Notes under the pieces: model-generated
Database searches by the model: none
What the model saw: only the letters and a program-made list of their open reading frames with translations
Told to the model about the DNA's origin: nothing
Origin: AP-15 sp963733945
GTDB lineage: Bacteria; Pseudomonadota; Alphaproteobacteria; ATCC43930; CGMCC-115725
Direction: 5' to 3'
Length of the DNA stretch: 64,000 nucleotides
Assembly (NCBI GenBank): GCA_963733945.1
Contig: CAVTFD010000025.1
Coordinates: 62,001 to 126,000 of the forward strand
Shown here: positions 63,401 to 64,000 of the stretch, piece by piece
Numbering within the stretch: the first letter of the stretch is position 1
Layout of the letters: each line of letters begins with the position of its first letter
Position numbers and translations under genes: made by a program

Positions 63401-64000
63401 CTATCGGCTGAACAGCCGAACCGGTTGGCCGCTCACCACCGCATTGGCTTGCAGATAGGCAATCAGCTCGGGCATCGAATAGCGGCGATGCCGGCCGATT
63501 CTCTCGGTCGGACCCCAGCCACGTAAGTCGGCCGGAGCGGCGTAGAGGACCGATGCCTCGTCGCAACGCAACGCGCCCAGCAGAAATTCGTCGACGATGT
63601 GACTGCCGAGTTCGCCGAGGCGCTGGCTGTGTTCTGTGCTTTCGGCTTCGGCGAGGACAAAAAGCCAAAGCGGGGTGGAGGCGCCGAGGAAGTCCGGATC
63701 GAAACCAGCACTCGCCAGCCGCATCGCGAGAACCTGCCTAACCTCGGCTCTCGCGTCGTGCAGGCCGGGGATGCGCTGTGCCGCGTAACCTTCGACCTCT
63801 TCGCCGATCGCGAGACCGACCGCCCCGGTCAGGTCGGAAGTCGGTTCCGACGCCCGTAGGATGTTGCGGCGCGGCAGATTGCGCTCTGACGGGGTATCCT
63901 TGCCATCTGCGGCCGGGCCGGGCGGAAGGGCTGCGATCGGCAACGAGAACAGCTTGTCGGAGATCAGCGTGTCGAGCGGCCGGGACGCCTGAGCGGACTT
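63401..64000 (-). CDS. Haem peroxidase, C-terminal part, cut by the window end
   Basis: The reading frame runs from the window edge (64000) to a stop at 63401, giving 199 visible residues. It contains RRNILRASEPTSDLTGAVGLAIG and GASTPLWLFVLAEAESTEHSQRLGELGSHIVDEFLLG, the latter closely resembling the C-terminal segment of the animal-type haem peroxidase family (P-L-W-x-x-V-L-x-E-A-E, G-x-x-G-x-x-I-V-x-E). The catalytic domain must lie beyond the window. The last 30 residues (YSMPELIAYLQANAVVSG) form an amphipathic helix. Confidence 0.75.
   Translation of the reverse strand, partial: KSAQASRPLDTLISDKLFSLPIAALPPGPAADGKDTPSERNLPRRNILRASEPTSDLTGAVGLAIGEEVEGYAAQRIPGLHDARAEVRQVLAMRLASAGFDPDFLGASTPLWLFVLAEAESTEHSQRLGELGSHIVDEFLLGALRCDEASVLYAAPADLRGWGPTERIGRHRRYSMPELIAYLQANAVVSGQPVRLFSR

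Overview
The window is GC-rich, gene-dense chromosomal DNA from an alphaproteobacterium, most likely Rhodospirillales-like or a related environmental lineage. The clearest marker is a circularly permuted tmRNA gene (about 20322-20597) whose acceptor piece with encoded CCA lies upstream of the coding piece, with tag ANDNFATEALAA; it is followed directly by the ClpXP adaptor gene sspB. ThyX, adjacent hflK/hflC and several PEP-CTERM-type secreted proteins agree with this. Genus and species cannot be fixed from the sequence alone.

Layout. 1-3300 is an accessory stretch: an orphan Phd-like antitoxin, a HEPN-like protein, a PEP-CTERM gene broken by a palindromic repeat, a Rap1a-like small secreted protein, an unknown gene and a recombinase tail. 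3296-10240 holds an M17 aminopeptidase, a DUF4239 membrane protein, a DyP peroxidase/encapsulin pair whose shell gene carries two frameshifts, a methyltransferase and glutathione reductase. 10289-15682 is a housekeeping block: tatC, tatB, a DUF2065 gene with one nonsense codon, hflC, hflK and, divergent, mrp/apbC. 15715-18900 has a ParE-type toxin/antitoxin pair and two frameshifted secreted-protein genes behind a near-consensus promoter. 19280-24511 has thyX, ssrA, sspB, class I fumarase and a sigma factor/anti-sigma/periplasmic sensor operon. 24543-33845 is a complete MdtABC-OprM-like RND efflux operon. 34031-47933 is mostly metabolic and housekeeping genes (TPP enzyme, transketolase, FUSC transporter, L31, Hsp20, CorA, D-aminoacylase, MOSC protein) with a RAYT transposase relic.

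48177-56334 is the most interesting region. It holds a membrane-anchored nSTAND-type NTPase carrying 15 nearly identical 22-residue leucine-rich repeats (an NLR-like layout), an IlvD/Edd dehydratase, a possible uracil-DNA-glycosylase-fold protein, a GIY-YIG-like protein, and an EVE-like/HNH restriction endonuclease gene cut in two by an IS5-family element. The two broken halves rejoin exactly across a short target duplication. This looks like a defence-type island. The rest (56534-64000) carries an MBL-fold enzyme/CobW GTPase pair, DUF1275, XRE, an AhpD-like protein, a TetR-hydrolase unit divergent from an MFS transporter with a perfect 16-bp operator palindrome, and the end of a haem peroxidase that runs off the window.

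Recurring themes are gene decay (at least seven interrupted or frameshifted genes) and dispersed repeats: two REP/BIME-like palindromes, a RAYT relic, and two copies of a roughly 185-bp element built from TTCCCGGTT motifs. Several single-base frameshifts could be assembly errors; the repeat insertion, the IS insertion and the RAYT decay could not.
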